Shown: positions 1 through 8,957 of the stretch, piece after piece
Layout: each line of letters starts with the position of its first letter
How positions within the stretch are numbered: position 1 is the stretch's first letter
Source: JBAXXL01 sp037127915
Lineage (GTDB): Bacteria; Bacteroidota; Ignavibacteria; Kapaibacteriales; UBA2268
Direction: 5' to 3'
NCBI GenBank assembly: GCA_037127915.1
Contig: JBAXXL010000009.1
Location: 1-64,000 of the forward strand
DNA: 64,000 nucleotides
Program-made: the position numbers and the translations under genes
The notes under the pieces: model-generated
Told to the model about the DNA's origin: nothing
Seen by the model: the letters and a program-made list of their open reading frames with translations, nothing else
The model's database searches: none

Positions 1-128
1 TATTGCGCAACTACGTTGCTCAGATTGTAATCTAATCTCAATTCCTATTAATATTGCGCAACTACGTTGCTCAGATTGTAATCTAATCTCAATTCCTATT
101 AATATTCTGCAACTACGTTGCTCAGATT
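1..128. repeat. 51-bp tandem repeat, 2.5 copies
   Basis: Two identical 51-bp units (1-51 and 52-102) are followed by a third, partial and slightly diverged unit (103-128). Each unit carries the palindrome-like core GCAACTACGTTGC. The array runs off the left edge, so more copies may lie outside. The stretch up to the next gene (129-229) holds a related short motif, CACAGCTAAGCTG, and the upstream region of the next gene. No gene is visible here. Confidence 0.9.
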
Positions 129-188
129 CTAGTAATATAGCACAGCTAAGCTGTTCAATTACTTTTTATCATGTATTTAAAAAATAAA

Positions 189-235
189 TATGTAACAAAA
201 TCGCTATTATTGTGTAATAGTTTATATGCTTGTGT
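189..235 (+). promoter_or_regulatory. Conserved upstream block of the first T9SS paralog
   Basis: This block is nearly identical to 4801-4847, upstream of the intact paralog at 4868. Both copies start TATGTAACAAAATCGCTATT and continue with a GTGTAAT-TTTATAT stretch, while the sequence further upstream differs. The block includes TATTATTG, one base from the Bacteroidota -7 box TAnnTTTG; the other copy has TATTTTTG, an exact match. No clear -33 TTG is present, so the promoter call is tentative. Conservation may also reflect only the recent duplication. Confidence 0.45.
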
Positions 236-256
236 CAATTTTTGAAAAAGTACAAA

Positions 257-2683
257 ATGAAAAAAATTATATTTATTATAAATTGTCTGTTAATAACCGC
301 AACCTTGGGTTTGAACGCCAAAGAAAGCTTGCAAGCCGCACATTGGTGTTTTGGAACAGGGGGACATATAACATTTAAAAATGGTAGTCCTGAAGAATTA
401 GGATTAAGCAGTGTATCAACTTACGAAGGTGTTGCTACTATATCCGATCAAAACGGCGACCTTTTATTTTATACCGATGGTATGGAGGTATGGGATAAAT
501 ACAACGACCAAATGCCTAACGGTTGGGGATTAAATGGTCATAAATCATCATCGCAATCAGGTGTAATTGTTCCCTACCCGGGTAATAAAAATTTATATTA
601 TATTTTTACGGTTGATGCTATTTGGGAGTCAAAGGATCCGAATTTGGGATTTAGATATTCAATAGTTGATATGACATTGAATAATGGCTTTGGCGATGTG
701 ACAACGAAGAACCAATTACTTTTTACTCCATCTTGTGAAAAGATAACAGCTGTCGGTCATATAAACGGAAGGGATATTTGGGTTTTAGGGCAACGGTGGA
801 ATGATAATAAAATTTGTGTTTTCTTGGTGGACAAAGATGGAATTCATTTGAAAAATGAATATAGTATTAAAGCCTTAGCGAAGTTTAACAATACCGGTTG
901 GTCGAAAGGATATATGAAATTTTCGCAAAAGGGTGACTTGTTAGCAATTGCAAATAATAACGTTTCACTTGCTATATATGATTTTAATATTAGCACCGGG
1001 GTTGTATCAAATGAACGATTTACTACAAATGAATGTTTTAAAAATGCTTATGGTGTATAATTCTCGCCAAACAGTAAATACTTATACGTTTCCGCCACAC
1101 CGTACGATGGCAACAAAGACTGGAGCGTCCGCGATTATACGTATTTATTACAAGTGGATTTAGAGAAAGCGAAAACATCAACTATTGATCAATCCTATAA
1201 TGTATTAGCCCAACACCAATATTTTTCAAGTGGTACTGAGGCTTATATGGGTGCTTTACAATTAGCACTTGATGGTAAGATTTATTTGGCTTCTGTTGCG
1301 CGTGTCAATAAAATCAACCAGCAATCAAACTATTTATCCGTAATTAACAACCCTGATGAAGAAGCATGCAATTATGTTTTCAAAGGTTATAAATTAAAAA
1401 ACCGTACTGCATTTTTGGGATTACCGACTTTTATACAAAGTTTTTTCAGACCGGAAATAAAAAACATTGTTACATCAGATTACTGTGATGGGGGAGATAT
1501 TGAACTACATTCCGATTATTATCAGGGATATAAATATCATTGGGTAGGTCCCAACGGATTCGTCAGTGACACATGCGATACCGTCCTGACGAAACCGGAT
1601 AGATCGTTTGCCGGAACTTATAAACTTTTTGTTACCGATACTTTCGGGTTTACCGATACATCGAGCTACGAAATCAAATATCATAAAACGGATATAACAG
1701 CCGTAATCACCGATATTAATCAACAAAAATATATTTATGGCAACTATCAAAAAAATCTTACTATTACAAATAATGAAGCTGAGTCAATCGAAATAGATTC
1801 CTTATATTTGAAATCCGGGAAAAAATATACACTCGATAATGTTAACGTCCCTTTTACCATTTATGGTAATGAAGTCAGAACATATAACATAAGAATTGAT
1901 TCACGAGAGTCAGGCAAAATTCGAGATACTTTAGTTTTGAGCGTCCGCCAACCTTGTCCATATTATGAAAAAATAGCAATAGCAGATTCTATTGGTAAAG
2001 TGACACTGCATATAGTACTTCCAGATACTACTGTTAATTTGGGGGAAATATTTTTGTCGGATATAAAAGCGTATATAGAACCAAAAACCGGGCATACTTT
2101 TACATTTGATTTAGATTTTACTTATTCATATTTATCTTATGTTTATAGTACATATAAGACCCAAAAACACCCTTATACCAAAGAAATCAGTGGAATTAAA
2201 GATTTGTATTCTCTGCAGTTTCCTCAATTGGTAATGAATGACAGCATTAAAACACTAACATCAATTAGGGGAATAACTCTTTTATGTAACGAATCCTTTA
2301 CTCCACTTGAATTCACAAACTGCACTATTTCTGATACTGCTTTTGATATTGTTCTACATAACGGTAAAATTCAAGTTTTAAAAGAAGGTTGTTCGAGAGA
2401 TTATTTCACTATAAAAAGTAGCAATATTCATGTCGCATATTCACAACCGGCTCCGCTTTCGGAAGGTGGAAAAATATTACTTTTCTCGCCGGATAAAGGA
2501 ACACTTAAATTAACAATTTATTCTTCAATTGGTCACAAAATCGAAGAAATGAATTTTGAATCCAATGGAACTTTCACCAAGGAAGTAGAACCTGATTTAA
2601 CTAAATATTCAAATGGATTATATACTCTTATATGGGAAAGCAATCTTACTACATATCGAAAAATCATAATAATTAACAAATGA
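257..2683 (+). pseudogene. T9SS surface protein (propeller, PKD/Ig-like, sorting domain) interrupted by an in-frame stop
   Basis: Read through, this encodes a protein of about 808 residues collinear with the intact paralog at 4868-7303. It has a signal peptide (MKKIIFIINCLLI...), a beta-propeller-like region containing GVATIS, LLFYTDGMEVW and NKNLYYIFTV, a PKD/Ig-like segment (WVGPNGF ... AGTYKLFVTDTFG), and a C-terminal T9SS sorting domain (GLYTLIWES ... IIIINK). A single TAA at 1058-1060 replaces the GAA of the paralog (GGTGTATAA against GGTGTAGAA). The frame is open on both sides, so this is a nonsense change and not a frameshift. The start at 257 matches the paralog; the ATG at 230 would put a charged stretch before the signal peptide. 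The upstream fragment alone would be secreted but lack the sorting domain. A sequencing error or real readthrough cannot be excluded. Confidence 0.8.
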
Positions 2684-2716
2684 TGATAAAAACTTTATAG
2701 AAATAGATATAAAAGC

Positions 2717-2757
2717 CAAATTAACAAATAATAATAATATTATTATTTGTTAATTTG
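2717..2757. terminator. Near-perfect 20-bp AT-rich hairpin
   Basis: An inverted repeat of 20 bp per arm is centred on 2737, with left arm CAAATTAACAAATAATAATA. It lies 34 bp after the stop of the first T9SS paralog. The arms are almost pure A/T with no U-tract, so it may be a weak terminator, an mRNA-stabilising 3' hairpin or a cruciform. Confidence 0.5.
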
Positions 2758-2881
2758 AAATAATAATATTAATTTAGAAACGGAAATACAAGCAAAACAT
2801 AAATTATTATTATAGGAGAAATCAAAGACAAAAAAGTCCGATTTAAGAATTAATTTGGAAATTCGTATTAAGATAAATATT

Positions 2882-2900
2882 TTAACCGATAATCGGTTAA
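2882..2900. promoter_or_regulatory. 9-bp inverted repeat, operator-like
   Basis: TTAACCGAT-A-ATCGGTTAA is a perfect palindrome ending 25 bp upstream of the ATG at 2926. A GGAG ribosome-binding site (2913-2916) lies between. The position suits a repressor site or a 5'-UTR hairpin controlling the propeller gene. No regulator can be assigned. Confidence 0.45.
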
Positions 2901-2925
2901 TTAAACACTTATGGAGATTTGAATT

Positions 2926-4230
2926 ATGAGAGCTAAACACTTATTAATTGTCGCGGCACTAATTTTTACTGCAACTATGGCTATGGCACAGCCGAACGTG
3001 CCAACAATCAACGTGGATACGTTGGTAAATCTCGGTAAATTTGTGCAAGGCGAATCAAGTGGTGCATTCTTTTTACCCGATGGGAATATAATCGCGGTAA
3101 AGGGAGATACACCCTACATCATTGACTCAAAATCAGGGGAAATTTTGAGAACGTTGGAAAAAAGTCCTATTGAAAGCGTTCTTGAACCTGAAATTACAAA
3201 GGACGGGACAAAACTAGTAGCTTCGGTAATGGGACCTAGGTTTGAAGTTTGGGATATACCTTCAGGAAAAATAATTAAAAAATCTGATCCTATAATCAGG
3301 TATTTTTGTTTATCTCCGGATGGGACAAAACTATTTGCTACATTATATAACGATCCTGCAAAACCCGGTTTAATAGCTGTTTTTGATATGACTACTTTCC
3401 AAGAAATTGAAAGGTTATCTTATGGTGGTTTACAAACAGCATTCAGTATTGATATTTCTCCCGATGGACAAACACTTGCAGTATCTGTTGATAAGACACC
3501 TGATGGTTCATCAGATACACAAACAAATCAGGTTGTTTTAATCAATCTGAATGATAAGAAGAATTATACAGTTGTTGAGCCTGATGGTGACGGTTTTCTG
3601 ACAATGCAATTTTCTCCGGACGGGAAACGAATAGCATCTCTATACAATGACGGCAATCATATATATATATATATATATGATTTAGAGACCAAAGAGGAAA
3701 AATATATAAAATTAGAAGAGCTATCAAATATGTTTGAAATGCAACTTATGGGAATAGGCACTCCTTCATTTATTAATCGAAACACAATTTTATGTACTGT
3801 TGGCAATAGTACTACAGGAAAAACGTATTTATTTTCCTGGAATATTCCTGAAAACAGAATTAAAAATATAATTAATTATGATTCAAAACAAAGCGTTGAC
3901 TTTAAAGATAGTATTATATTAATTTGTAATATCCGAGGTGTATTAGCATATATTAACAATAACATTGTTCCGATAGTAGATTTATCTATACTGAATGAAA
4001 GTATTCTAACATATAACAACAATCGATTAGAATATTATTCTAACGAAAGTTTTATTGGTGAATGTTTTATTTACGATACGACTGGAAAAATGATTGTTGA
4101 TTTGGGCCCACAACAATTTATAACCGGTAAAAACACAATTCCTATAAATAAACCTTTGAATACTGGTATATACATACTTACAATTGATACAGGGTCTGAA
4201 CCATTAAGCTATAAATTTCTAGTAGAGTAA
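2926..4230 (+). CDS. Secreted WD40/YVTN-like beta-propeller protein with T9SS sorting domain
   Basis: The 434-residue protein begins with a signal peptide (MRAKHLLIVAALIFTATMAMAQ). Repeated blade motifs follow: SPDGTKLFATLY, SPDGQTLAVSVD and SPDGKRIASLYN, about 50-60 residues apart, typical of WD40/YVTN propellers. The last ~75 residues (CFIYDTTGKMIVDLG ... GIYILTID ... YKFLVE) look like a T9SS type A sorting domain, so the product is probably exported and attached to the surface. Its ligand is unknown. The start is supported by GGAG 10 bases upstream. An (AT)10 tract inside the gene (3659-3678) encodes alternating Tyr/Ile and could shift the frame. The next ORF starts 4 nt after the stop, so the two are probably cotranscribed. 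Confidence 0.8.
   Translation: MRAKHLLIVAALIFTATMAMAQPNVPTINVDTLVNLGKFVQGESSGAFFLPDGNIIAVKGDTPYIIDSKSGEILRTLEKSPIESVLEPEITKDGTKLVASVMGPRFEVWDIPSGKIIKKSDPIIRYFCLSPDGTKLFATLYNDPAKPGLIAVFDMTTFQEIERLSYGGLQTAFSIDISPDGQTLAVSVDKTPDGSSDTQTNQVVLINLNDKKNYTVVEPDGDGFLTMQFSPDGKRIASLYNDGNHIYIYIYDLETKEEKYIKLEELSNMFEMQLMGIGTPSFINRNTILCTVGNSTTGKTYLFSWNIPENRIKNIINYDSKQSVDFKDSIILICNIRGVLAYINNNIVPIVDLSILNESILTYNNNRLEYYSNESFIGECFIYDTTGKMIVDLGPQQFITGKNTIPINKPLNTGIYILTIDTGSEPLSYKFLVE
3659..3678 (+). repeat. (AT)10 microsatellite inside a coding region
   Basis: Ten uninterrupted AT dinucleotides lie within the propeller gene and encode the run YIYIYIY. Gain or loss of one unit shifts the frame and would remove the C-terminal sorting domain. 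Dinucleotide tracts of this length are classic slipped-strand mutation sites. Confidence 0.95.
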
Positions 4231-4234
4231 GATA

Positions 4235-4684
4235 ATGAAAACAAAATTAGTTCTCATAGTAATAATTGCCTTATTGACATGCTTTACTAATTCATATTCA
4301 CAAGACCAAAATATTGAACAACTATCGGTTATGTACAATAATCAAGTAACAAAATTATGTGATACGATCTATGGGTTTAAAGGTCCTCGAGGCATAATCC
4401 GCGGCTACCAATGGGGCAATGAAAAAAGTGCCTCGATTGGGATATTAGCCAATCAAAATAGCATAAAAGTAGAATATCTTTTTAAGCAGGTAACATTTCC
4501 ACCAAATCCAATTACTTATACTGCTGATCCATTACAAGCACACGAAAATGCCTATGTTTTAATTAGTGATCCAAGGTTTTGGTCTGCCACATTGGACAAT
4601 GTATCACTCATGCATTCACATTCTATGACATTTGAACCAAACTTTAAGATAGAACCTACTTACAAACAGGACAGCGTTCGATAG
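4235..4684 (+). CDS. Short secreted protein, possibly the N-terminal fragment of a larger T9SS protein
   Basis: The 149-residue product has a signal peptide (MKTKLVLIVIIALLTCFTNSYSQ) and then a segment with GFKGPRGIIRGYQWG and PRFWSATLDNVSLMHSH. It starts 4 nt after the preceding stop, so it is translationally linked to the propeller gene. It has no sorting domain and ends abruptly in a polar tail (YKQDSVR). From memory, RGYQWG-type segments occur near the N-terminus of much longer secreted Bacteroidota proteins, so this may be a truncated remnant. That is an inference; it could also be a genuine small secreted protein. No function is proposed. Confidence 0.55.
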   Translation: MKTKLVLIVIIALLTCFTNSYSQDQNIEQLSVMYNNQVTKLCDTIYGFKGPRGIIRGYQWGNEKSASIGILANQNSIKVEYLFKQVTFPPNPITYTADPLQAHENAYVLISDPRFWSATLDNVSLMHSHSMTFEPNFKIEPTYKQDSVR

Positions 4685-4800
4685 ATAAGCATATTATAAA
4701 AATAATATCAATTAATGTTTTCAGAATTGTGGATTTTAATTATTTGGAAATTCATATTATTTCACAAATAATACAAATATTTCATTTATTTTTAATAAAA

Positions 4801-4847
4801 TATGTAACAAAATCGCTATTTTTGTGTAATTGTTTATATAGATGTGC
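4801..4847 (+). promoter_or_regulatory. Conserved upstream block of the second T9SS paralog, with TATTTTTG box
   Basis: This is the duplicate of 189-235. It contains TATTTTTG at 4817-4824, an exact match to the Bacteroidota -7 consensus TAnnTTTG. That would put transcription start near 4830 and leave a leader of about 35-40 nt before the ATG at 4868. A matching -33 TTG was not found, so confidence is modest. Confidence 0.45.
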
Positions 4848-4867
4848 CAAAATTGAAAAAAACAAAA

Positions 4868-7303
4868 ATGAAAAAGTTATTTTACATATTAAGTGTCTTA
4901 TTCTTAGCCTTTACAAGCGGGTTAAGTGCAAAAGGTAGTTTACAAGCCGCAAATTGGTGCTTCGGTAATCAAGGGCAGATTACTTTTAAAAGCGGAAGTC
5001 CGGTAGAATTAGGTCCAAGTAGTATAACAACACACGAAGGAGTTGCAACCATATCGGATGATAATGGAGACTTGTTGTTCTATACCGATGGTATGCAGGT
5101 TTGGAATAAAAATCACGACCGCATGCCAAATGGCTGGGGACTATATGGACATAGTTCATCATCCCAGTCAGGAGTAATAGTTCCTTTTCCCGGCAATAAA
5201 AATTTATATTATGTATTCACAGTAAATGATATATGGTCAACACACGGTACACCTGAAGGAAACCGAGGTTTCAGTTATTCAATCGTAGATTTGACCTTGA
5301 ACAATGGTTTAGGAGATGTAACAACCAAGAATCAGAATCTTTTTACACCTTCATGCGAGAAAATTACAGCTATTAGTACTTATAATGGTAAAGGTATTTG
5401 GGTTCTCGGTCAAAAATGGAATGATAATAAAATATGCGTATATTTAGTTGATGAAAACGGTATTAATTTAAAAAATGAATACCCTATAAAAGCTTTATCG
5501 AAATATACAAATTACGCTTGGACAAAAGGATGTATGAAGTTTTCTCAAAAAGGTGATTTATTAGCAGTTGCTAATAATGGCGTATCTTTGGCTTTATACA
5601 ATTTTAATGTGCAAACAGGAGTGTTATCAAATGAACGGTATTCAACGATCTATCAATTCAAAAATTCTTATGGTGTAGAATTCTCTCCAAATAGCAAATA
5701 TTTGTATGTTTCATCCACACCTTTTGGTGATAATGAAAGTTATGATAAACAAGACTATAGTTATTTACTACAAGTGGATTTGGAAAAAGCAAAAACACAA
5801 ACATTAGATCAATCTTATAATGTTTTAGCCAAATATGACTTCTTCTTTGGCAATACAGAAGTTTATATGGGTTCCTTGCAATTAGCATTAGATAATAAAA
5901 TTTATCTTGCTACACTGAAGCAAGGATCAAGGAGCCAAGCAAGTAGAAATTTTCTTTCGGTAATTAATAATCCAAACGATGCAAATTGCAATTATGTTTA
6001 TAAAGGGTTACCTTTAATTAATTATTCAGCTTTTTTAGGTTTACCAACTTTTATCCAGAGCTTTTTCAGGCCCGATGTGAACAACTTTGTAACTACAGAT
6101 TTTTGTGATGGGGAAGATGTATATTTTCATTCTGACTATTATAAAGGGATGAAGTATAAATGGACAGGACCGAATGGTTTTGCAATAGATACTTGTGATA
6201 CTGTTATAATTAAACCTGACAGATCGTTTGCAGGAACATATAAGCTATTTGTTACTGATACTTTTGGATTTACCGATACATCAGAATATATTGTGAATTA
6301 TCATAAAACAGATATTTCTATGTCTTTAAAAGATACAGTTCCGGTAAAATATATTCACGGAAGCTATCAGAAAACAATAACTATAACGAATAACTATACC
6401 GAAGCGGCAGTTGTTGATTCACTTTATTTGAAATCGGGGAGAAAATATACGATTGAAAATGTTAGTTTCCCATTTGCCATTTATGGAAACGAAGTGAGAA
6501 ATTACAAAGTACTAATTGACGCAAGACTACCTGAAAGTTTTAAAGATACTATAGTTTTACAGATTAGTCGACCTTGCCCTTACAATGCCGAAATTGCAAT
6601 TAGCGATTCAATTAGGAAGATAGCGCTTCATATAGTCTTGCCCGATACAATAGTAGATTTAGGAACTGTATTGCTATCGGATATCAAAGCGTACTTAGAA
6701 CCCAAAACCGGAAATACTTTTACATTTGATTTAGATTTTACTTATTCTTATTTATCTTATTTATATAGTACATATAAGACCCAAAAATACCCTTATACAA
6801 AAGAAATATTTGGGGTTAAGGATTTATATACTTTGCAATTTCCGCAATTAGTTATGAATGATACAGCAAAAACCTTGACTTCAATAAGGGGAATAACTCT
6901 TTTGTGTAACGATTACATTACGCCTCTTGAATTTACAAACTGCACTTTGTCCGATTCTGCGTTTGAAATTGTTCTTCATAACGGTAAAATTCAAGTTTTA
7001 AAAGATGGGTGCCCCAATGACTATTTCACAATAAAAGGCAGCAGCATCCATGTCGCATATTCACAACCGGCACCTCTAACCGAAGGTGGAAAAATATTAC
7101 TTTTCTCGCCGGATAAGGGTACACTTAAATTATCTGTATATTCTTCAATGGGTGACAAAATCGAGGAAATGAATTTTGAATCTAATGGTACTTTCGCGAG
7201 GGAAATAGAACCGGACTTAACAAAATATTCAAATGGTTTATATACTCTTATATGGGAAAGTAATAATACTACATTTAGAAAAATAATACTTATAAATAAA
7301 TAA
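4868..7303 (+). CDS. Secreted T9SS surface protein with propeller-like, PKD/Ig-like and sorting domains
   Basis: This intact paralog of 257-2683 is 811 residues from the ATG at 4868. It starts with MKKLFYILSVLFLAFTSGLSA, a clear signal peptide; the longer ORF from 4844 only adds MPKLKKTK. Residues ~25-400 form a propeller-like region (EGVATISDDNGDLLFYTDGM, GVIVPFPGNKNLYYVFTV). Residues ~420-490 are PKD/Ig-like (YKWTGPNGF ... GTYKLFVTDTFGFTDTSEY). Then come beta-rich repeats, and the end (LSVYSSMGDKIEEM ... NGLYTLIWES ... KIILINK) is a T9SS sorting domain. Strong local DNA identity with the first copy, especially over the last 600 bp, indicates recent duplication or gene conversion. The stop overlaps the aroD start (TAATG). 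Confidence 0.85.
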   Translation: MKKLFYILSVLFLAFTSGLSAKGSLQAANWCFGNQGQITFKSGSPVELGPSSITTHEGVATISDDNGDLLFYTDGMQVWNKNHDRMPNGWGLYGHSSSSQSGVIVPFPGNKNLYYVFTVNDIWSTHGTPEGNRGFSYSIVDLTLNNGLGDVTTKNQNLFTPSCEKITAISTYNGKGIWVLGQKWNDNKICVYLVDENGINLKNEYPIKALSKYTNYAWTKGCMKFSQKGDLLAVANNGVSLALYNFNVQTGVLSNERYSTIYQFKNSYGVEFSPNSKYLYVSSTPFGDNESYDKQDYSYLLQVDLEKAKTQTLDQSYNVLAKYDFFFGNTEVYMGSLQLALDNKIYLATLKQGSRSQASRNFLSVINNPNDANCNYVYKGLPLINYSAFLGLPTFIQSFFRPDVNNFVTTDFCDGEDVYFHSDYYKGMKYKWTGPNGFAIDTCDTVIIKPDRSFAGTYKLFVTDTFGFTDTSEYIVNYHKTDISMSLKDTVPVKYIHGSYQKTITITNNYTEAAVVDSLYLKSGRKYTIENVSFPFAIYGNEVRNYKVLIDARLPESFKDTIVLQISRPCPYNAEIAISDSIRKIALHIVLPDTIVDLGTVLLSDIKAYLEPKTGNTFTFDLDFTYSYLSYLYSTYKTQKYPYTKEIFGVKDLYTLQFPQLVMNDTAKTLTSIRGITLLCNDYITPLEFTNCTLSDSAFEIVLHNGKIQVLKDGCPNDYFTIKGSSIHVAYSQPAPLTEGGKILLFSPDKGTLKLSVYSSMGDKIEEMNFESNGTFAREIEPDLTKYSNGLYTLIWESNNTTFRKIILINK

Positions 7304-7953
7304 TGAACGGAAAAAATAAAGTTTGTGTAAGTTATGCAGGTGGTCGAATCGAGGATATTGATTCGGCCATTGTGCTGTGTGACTGGTTAGAAATGAGGAT
7401 GGATTTGTGCTCCTTTAGCGATGATGAATATAAAAACATATTCTCAAAAATTAATAATACTATAGCCGCAGACCATTCTCTAAAAGCGAAAGAAAATTTA
7501 CTAAAAGCCATTGAATTAGGCGCCAAAATAATTGATATAGATATAAATAATCCGGATTTTAAAGAAGTATATTCCAAAGCCAAATCAAAAAATCGCAAAA
7601 TAATAATATCGGAACACAACTTCAATGAGTTGCCTAAAGCAGAAGAACTGAATAAATATATTGAAATGTGTTATGAAATGAAAGCAGATTATTCAAAAAT
7701 AGCCTGCAAGCTAAATTCGAATAAAGATATTTTGACCATAGCGAATCTTTACGAAAATCCGTTAGTAACAAATGGTGATATTAAACTTTTAGCCATGGGA
7801 TTAGGAAAATATGGTCCATTATCAAGACTTATCTCAGTCGAATTCGGTGCGCCCTATGTCTATTGCTCTTATTTCGATGACTTAGCAACAGCAGAAGGGC
7901 AGTTAAATATTTTCGACTTCTTAAAAATATACAACAAATTATTTGTCGAATAA
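7303..7953 (+). CDS. aroD: Type I 3-dehydroquinate dehydratase
   Basis: This enzyme converts 3-dehydroquinate to 3-dehydroshikimate in the cytosolic shikimate pathway, through a lysine Schiff base. All family signatures are visible in 216 residues: EMRMD (E30, R32), SEHNF with the general base H105, KIA with the Schiff-base K132, MGLGKYGPLSR with R175, and the C-terminal APYVYCS ... TAEGQ lid (Q200). The length suits a monofunctional AroD; no shikimate dehydrogenase domain is fused. The start codon overlaps the stop of the surface-protein gene by one base (TAATG), so translation is coupled although the functions are unrelated. The 3' end overlaps a convergent gene by 15 bp. Confidence 0.9.
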   Translation: MNGKNKVCVSYAGGRIEDIDSAIVLCDWLEMRMDLCSFSDDEYKNIFSKINNTIAADHSLKAKENLLKAIELGAKIIDIDINNPDFKEVYSKAKSKNRKIIISEHNFNELPKAEELNKYIEMCYEMKADYSKIACKLNSNKDILTIANLYENPLVTNGDIKLLAMGLGKYGPLSRLISVEFGAPYVYCSYFDDLATAEGQLNIFDFLKIYNKLFVE

Positions 7954-8817
7954 AGAGAAAGTTCTCATAATATTGAATCCTATACAAACGCTACCGTCAG
8001 AGAAACTCCCGTTAGAACGGCTTAAGAACTGATGTTCCAATAAATATGGTGTTGAAGATAAGAGGATTTGGAAGACGTGTCCTCCGGTATCAATGTCAAC
8101 ACCGATAGAATATGCGTCTTTGTATTTATTACCGGCGATGATATCGTTATTAGCAATATAGTAGTATTCAGCGCATAAAGCCACCCATTTCGTGAATTTA
8201 TATCTTCCCCCAAGTCCTAAAGAATAAAGGTCATTTGCATTTGGTTCATCAACAAGATTGCGATGCACTAATGTGGGCATAGCTTGTAATGACAATGAAG
8301 GGGAGAATTTTCGTGCGATTAACAATTGGTGGGTATAAAAAGACCTGTTTGTAGGAGTGTTATATGGGCTGTATGTTGATTTTGGAATTGTAATATAAGA
8401 AATCTGAGCCAAATATGAAACCGAAACCGGCATTTGAATAGTTCCTTCCGATTGGCGCAATATGCTGAATTTAGTAAATCCATTCCATGCTTTATCAATG
8501 GTGGCTCTACCGACACCGACCATCATCCAATCCGTTAAACCATATTCCAATGAAATGAGAGATGAAGATTCATCTAAACCAAAAAAATTGTCAAAGCCAG
8601 AAGATATTTTGCCGAAGCGGTGATGAATCCTTAATTCAAGCTCGCCGCGGTTTGTTCTTTCGATAGTATGGCCATTTTGCAATCTAGTGGACTTAAAAGT
8701 AGCCGAGGTGAAGATTGTTTGGTTCTGGGCGACTTCTTTATTAAGTAAAGCTTCTAAATCATCCTGAGCAAAGGATGGGGCAGATAAAAGGAATAGTAAA
8801 AATATTATTGATTTCAT
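7939..8817 (-). CDS. DUF5777-like outer-membrane beta-barrel protein
   Basis: The 292-residue protein from the ATG at 8817 has a signal peptide (MKSIIFLLFLLSAPSFAQ). Alternating hydrophobic/aromatic strands follow: RGELELRIHHRFGKI, SLISLEYGLTDWMMVGVGR and LGLGGRYKFTKWVALCAEYYY. It ends in a strand finishing FNIMRTFSLF, as in outer-membrane barrels. NRGELELRIHHRFG and GFDNFFGLDESSS are typical of the DUF5777 family as I remember it. The longer ORF from 8889 is rejected because a strong terminator sits just inside its upstream part. The 3' end overlaps aroD on the opposite strand. Substrate and role are unknown. Confidence 0.75.
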   Translation of the reverse strand: MKSIIFLLFLLSAPSFAQDDLEALLNKEVAQNQTIFTSATFKSTRLQNGHTIERTNRGELELRIHHRFGKISSGFDNFFGLDESSSLISLEYGLTDWMMVGVGRATIDKAWNGFTKFSILRQSEGTIQMPVSVSYLAQISYITIPKSTYSPYNTPTNRSFYTHQLLIARKFSPSLSLQAMPTLVHRNLVDEPNANDLYSLGLGGRYKFTKWVALCAEYYYIANNDIIAGNKYKDAYSIGVDIDTGGHVFQILLSSTPYLLEHQFLSRSNGSFSDGSVCIGFNIMRTFSLFDK

Positions 8818-8883
8818 ATTGTTTATGTTATTCATTCGATGACTTGAAGTCCTCGGATGAATTGGATATAATATTAAAAAAAA

Positions 8884-8915
8884 TATCAACCACAGGGTTA
8901 ACCCTATGGTTGATA
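8884..8915 (-). terminator. Rho-independent terminator of the LysM gene
   Basis: A 16-bp stem with one mismatch (arm TATCAACCACAGGGTT) is followed on the minus strand by a run of eight T residues. It lies 43 bp past the LysM gene and upstream of the barrel gene's ATG. Confidence 0.85.
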
Positions 8916-8957
8916 AAATTAACTTTCAGCTTGGGTTAATAATAATACTAAGTATTC

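Noticed and set aside
1..128. Possible CRISPR array
   Set aside because: The units are adjacent and identical throughout, with no variable spacers, and no cas genes are present.
1058..1060. Recoded stop (selenocysteine or pyrrolysine) in the split surface protein
   Set aside because: The codon is TAA, which is not used for either recoding, and the paralog has Glu here.
948..1163. 71-residue ORF overlapping the split surface protein
   Set aside because: It is out of frame with the conserved reading and shows no similarity to the paralog.
8818..8889. Longer start for the DUF5777-like barrel at 8889
   Set aside because: It would place a hydrophobic stretch before the real signal peptide and abuts the T-run of a strong terminator; 8817 gives a clean signal sequence.
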